Below, one piece after another: positions 61,161 through 63,551 of a stretch of 63,551 nt of DNA. The DNA is taken from contig JAVYQJ010000008.1 in NCBI GenBank assembly GCA_038731975.1, forward strand, positions 1 to 63,551, read 5' to 3'. The position numbers were made by a program, and so were the translations under genes. Every line of letters starts with the position of its first letter. Within the stretch, counting starts at the first letter, position 1. The DNA comes from Thermofilaceae archaeon. Its GTDB lineage: Archaea; Thermoproteota; Thermoprotei; Thermofilales; Thermofilaceae. Under the pieces are notes generated by a model. It was not told the DNA's origin and ran no database searches. It saw only the letters and a program-made list of their open reading frames with translations.

Positions 61161-61953
61161 GCCGCATCCCCTCGATCAGCCTCCTCACCTCATCGAAGCT
61201 GCCCCGGTAGAGCTCTCTCGGCACGCCGACGGGGTAGACGTAGAGCGGGGCTTCGCCCGCCCGCGCGCTGATCGCTCTCGCTACGGCAGCGTCGTCGAAT
61301 GCGCCGATCGCCACCGTACCGAGGTTGAGTGCTGTCGCCATCAGGTAGATGTTTTGGCCCACGTGGCCGGCCTCGAGGATCACGTACCTGACGCCCCGCT
61401 CGCCGTACCTACTCGTCGTCCTCTCGTAAACCGCGCAGATCACGATAGAGACGGGCGCATCCCTAACCCAGTCCTGGCGCCAAGAGGCTTCCCAGAGCTC
61501 GCGGCGCGCATCCCCTCTCCTGACGAGCGTCAAGGAGTGGCGGAAGGGGTTGTACCTGTAGACGCCCGCCTCCAGGTAGCCGCTCCCGCTCCTAACCCCC
61601 TTCTCGCCGATGACGACGTAGACCTCCAGCGGGTACGTTGCTCCGGCGCTGGGCGCCGTCCTGCGGTACCAGTCCCAGCCCGCGTGCTCCGTTACGCCCT
61701 GAGCGGCCCAGAGCAGGAGGGCGAGATCCTCAACATCCAGCGGCTCGTCCCTCCACTCCCTGATGCTCTTCCTGTGCAGCAGCGCTTCCTCCACTCTCAT
61801 CTCGGTCTTCACTCTAGGGAGAGGGAGCAGAACCTCCTCACCAACCACGACGGCCTCCCCCACCGGCGCCTCACCCCCACGGTATAACAGGATTGCCGCC
61901 ACCGCTACCGCGGCTGCCACGGCAGCTGCCAGGTAGACGAGCCTGAGCCGCAT
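61153..61953 (-). CDS. exported or anchored SagB-type nitroreductase family protein
   Basis: A 266-aa nitroreductase-fold flavoprotein with an N-terminal anchor (LVYLAAAVAAAVAVAAILLY). The FMN-binding family pattern is present: LLHRKSIREWRDEPLDVEDLALLLWAAQGV, APSAGATYPLEVYVV, ILEAGHVGQNIYLMATALNLG and YVYPVGVPRE. SagB-type enzymes elsewhere oxidise azolines to azoles in the cytosol; an extracytoplasmic one is unusual. ATG at 61953 has AGTAATAAGG 21-30 nt upstream. It overlaps the 4-TM gene, suggesting a membrane-linked redox pair. Confidence 0.8.
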   Translation of the reverse strand: MRLRLVYLAAAVAAAVAVAAILLYRGGEAPVGEAVVVGEEVLLPLPRVKTEMRVEEALLHRKSIREWRDEPLDVEDLALLLWAAQGVTEHAGWDWYRRTAPSAGATYPLEVYVVIGEKGVRSGSGYLEAGVYRYNPFRHSLTLVRRGDARRELWEASWRQDWVRDAPVSIVICAVYERTTSRYGERGVRYVILEAGHVGQNIYLMATALNLGTVAIGAFDDAAVARAISARAGEAPLYVYPVGVPRELYRGSFDEVRRLIEGMRRG

Positions 61954-62011
61954 GGGTGAATGGCGGCAGGAGCCTTATTACTGTTGCCTGGGAGAAGGTT
62001 TATAACCATGA

Positions 62012-62035
62012 ACTATTTCATGCCTGTGAAATAGT
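62012..62035. promoter_or_regulatory. perfect inverted repeat at the inositol-phosphate synthase start
   Basis: ACTATTTCA-N6-TGAAATAGT, 9-bp perfect arms, ends directly before the ATG at 62036. The TATA-like GTTTATAACC lies at 61998-62007, so transcription should begin inside the palindrome. A dimeric repressor bound here would block initiation. As RNA only part of the hairpin would be transcribed. Confidence 0.65.
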
Positions 62036-63205
62036 ATGGTCCGCGTGATGCTGCTCGGCCAGGGCTACGCCGCCACCGTCTTCGCTTGGGGTCTCGCCCG
62101 GTTGAAGAAGGGTTTGATCGAGCCTTGGGGGGTTCCGCTCGCGAAGGTCGACTTCGGCGTCCCGATCGAGCGCCTCGAGATTGTCGCGAGCGTGGATGTT
62201 GACGCGAGCAAGGTGGGTAGGACGCTCTACGAGATCGCGGAGCGCTACAACCTCGAACCTGAGCCGGAGCTGGCGGAGGTCACTGTGAACCCGGGTTTGA
62301 GGCTGGCGAGCACCCCCTCCTTCATCAGAACCGCCGCGCTCGACGATCGGCTCCCGCTGGGGGACGCGATCGCCCGGTTCGAGGAGCTTCTGGACGACGC
62401 GAAGCCCGACGTTGTGTTCGACGTGACGACGACGGCGCGCTCGGAGCCGCTCCACGATTGGGAGGAGGCTGAGGAGAGGGCGCTCGAGGGCAAGCTCCCC
62501 CACCCGCAGGTTTACGCGCTCCTCACGCTGAGGAGGAGCGGGGTAGCGCACGTGAACATGCAGCCGGCCCACGTGGCCTGCAGCCCCGCTTTTGTCGAGC
62601 AGGCGCGGCTCAACGGTTCGCTGGTGCTCGGAGACGATGGCGCGACGGGGGCTACTCCGCTGACCGTCGACTTGGTCGAGCACCTGGCGGAGAGGAACAG
62701 GAGGGTGTTGTCCATCGCCCAGTTCAACATCGGTGGGAACACCGACTTCCTCTCGCTCACCGAGCCCGACCGGAACCTGGCGAAGGAGGAGACGAAGAGC
62801 GGCTTCCTCGAGGAGGTGCTGGGCTACGAGCCTCCCCACTTCATCAGGCCCACCGGCTACCTCGAACCCCTCGGCGACAAGAAGTTTGTGGCGATGCACG
62901 TGCAGTGGGTCTCCTTCGGCGGCTTCATCGACGAGCTGATCGTCAACATGAGGATCAACGATAGCCCCGCCCTCGCCGGATACATGGTCGACCTGGCCCG
63001 CCTCGCCTACGCGGCCCTCAGGGCCGGCGTCTACGGCACCGTGCCCGAGATCAACTCCTTCTACATGAAGAGGCCGGGGCCGCTAGGGCTCAAGCGGAAA
63101 TCGAAGATTCTAGCCTACCAGGACCTGATCCGCTTCACCCATAAGCTCGCCGCCGCCCGCATCCCGCAGCAACCCCTCCTCCTCGAAGAAGTAGGGCGAG
63201 AGTGA
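62036..63205 (+). CDS. ino1: myo-inositol-1-phosphate synthase
   Basis: A 389-aa inositol-3-phosphate synthase, which converts glucose-6-phosphate to inositol phosphate with NAD. The Rossmann motif is MLLGQGYAATVFAWGLARLKKG. The catalytic domain includes LVLGDDGATGATPLTVDLVEHLAERNRRVLSIAQFNIGGNTDFLSL and KSKILAYQDLIRFTHKLAAARIPQQPLLLEE. In hyperthermophilic archaea the product feeds di-myo-inositol phosphate (heat solute) and archaetidylinositol. ATG at 62036 follows the palindrome and TATA box. It stands as a single unit. Confidence 0.92.
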   Translation: MVRVMLLGQGYAATVFAWGLARLKKGLIEPWGVPLAKVDFGVPIERLEIVASVDVDASKVGRTLYEIAERYNLEPEPELAEVTVNPGLRLASTPSFIRTAALDDRLPLGDAIARFEELLDDAKPDVVFDVTTTARSEPLHDWEEAEERALEGKLPHPQVYALLTLRRSGVAHVNMQPAHVACSPAFVEQARLNGSLVLGDDGATGATPLTVDLVEHLAERNRRVLSIAQFNIGGNTDFLSLTEPDRNLAKEETKSGFLEEVLGYEPPHFIRPTGYLEPLGDKKFVAMHVQWVSFGGFIDELIVNMRINDSPALAGYMVDLARLAYAALRAGVYGTVPEINSFYMKRPGPLGLKRKSKILAYQDLIRFTHKLAAARIPQQPLLLEEVGRE

Positions 63206-63236
63206 AAAAGCTCCGAAGGGTTAAATGCTGGATGGT

Positions 63237-63551
63237 ATGAGGAGAAGGGTCCTCGCGTTGGGAGCTGTTCTACTCGCGCTCGCTTCAGCAGCTTTACTGC
63301 ACCGGCTTCTTCTTCCGGGCGAAGTGGCGCGGGAGTACGCTTTGGTGCGCTTCTACATACCGTGGGACGATGATGTGGAGAGCGCGACCAGCGTGAGCTA
63401 CTGGCTTGCGAGCTGGGACAGGCAGATCGAGCGCGTGGTCGTGGGTGAGGACGGCCGCTTCTACGCCGGCGGCAGGAGGATCCGCTTCTTCGGTGTAAAC
63501 ATCGGCGGTGCAGCGTGCTTCCCCGAGAAGGGTGAAGCTGAGAGGGTTGCC
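63237..63551 (+). CDS. surface-anchored glycoside hydrolase, GH5-like N-terminus (cut by window)
   Basis: Only 105 codons are visible. A basic start and signal anchor (MRRRVLALGAVLLALASAAL) is followed by a beta segment and RIRFFGVNIGGAACFPEKG, typical of the first strand of clan GH-A cellulase-like barrels. ATG 63237 or the in-frame ATG 63225 may be used; an AT-rich element (GTGAAAAAGC) lies about 30 nt upstream of the former. The catalytic residues are beyond the window, so the family is tentative. Confidence 0.6.
   Translation, partial: MRRRVLALGAVLLALASAALLHRLLLPGEVAREYALVRFYIPWDDDVESATSVSYWLASWDRQIERVVVGEDGRFYAGGRRIRFFGVNIGGAACFPEKGEAERVA

Overview
This 63.5-kb window looks like chromosome of a hyperthermophilic crenarchaeon (Thermoproteota, perhaps Thermofilales-like; the placement is inference). 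Most start codons sit 20-30 nt downstream of a TATA-like box with no ribosome-binding site (leaderless mRNAs). GTG and TTG starts are frequent, arginine codons are mostly AGG/AGA, and GC is high. Gene content is archaeal: four-subunit pyruvate:ferredoxin oxidoreductase (POR), ADP-forming acyl-CoA synthetase, DhnA-type class I aldolase, archaeal myo-inositol-phosphate synthase, a THUMP/SPOUT RNA-modification protein, and a tRNA-Ala with a non-canonical intron. No rRNA, CRISPR array or intact transposon was seen.

Region by region: 0-3 kb holds a truncated GH78 alpha-L-rhamnosidase, a sugar-phosphate isomerase/epimerase and a radical SAM protein. 3-9.6 kb holds a nuclease-like protein with an acidic Trp/Glu tail, an OGG-type DNA glycosylase with two Cys4 motifs, flavodoxin, D-aminopeptidase, L-fuculokinase and a HEPN/MNT pair. 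9.6-20 kb holds a cytosolic GH3, a creatininase-family hydrolase, a His-rich PadR regulator, glycosylasparaginase, a surface stalk protein, and divergent surface-anchored GH99-like and circularly permuted GH3 genes. 20-34 kb is redox, iron (dtxR-feoA-feoB) and central metabolism (POR divergent from the acyl-CoA synthetase). 34-42 kb holds a GH2 beta-galactosidase, a URO-D family protein, DUF362 and an anchored GH39/GH5-like enzyme. 42-45 kb holds an M48 protease, a THUMP protein and a roadblock-like protein. 45-48.4 kb is an AT-richer island around one 800-aa membrane protein (Zn finger, Tsp3 repeats, transglutaminase). 48.4-54.8 kb holds a LarA homologue, tRNA-Ala, GH42 beta-galactosidase, a GC-rich structured non-coding block and a cluster of orphan small proteins. 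54.8-63.5 kb holds an anchored DUF362 protein, a 710-aa transaldolase-like protein beside an aldolase and an isomerase, an exported SagB-like flavoprotein with a 4-TM partner, inositol-phosphate synthase and a truncated surface glycosidase.

Together the genes describe a sugar- and glycoprotein-degrading fermenter. Membrane-anchored glycosidases probably trim polymers outside. Cytosolic rhamnosidase, GH3, GH2 and GH42 enzymes, glycosylasparaginase and D-aminopeptidase finish the products. Fuculokinase, isomerases and aldolases feed sugars to pyruvate, and POR plus the acyl-CoA synthetase make ATP. No sugar transporter lies in the window. The least explained parts are the Tsp3/transglutaminase island, the transaldolase-like locus, the SagB-like/4-TM pair, the orphan cluster at 53-55 kb and several palindromic operator-like sites.
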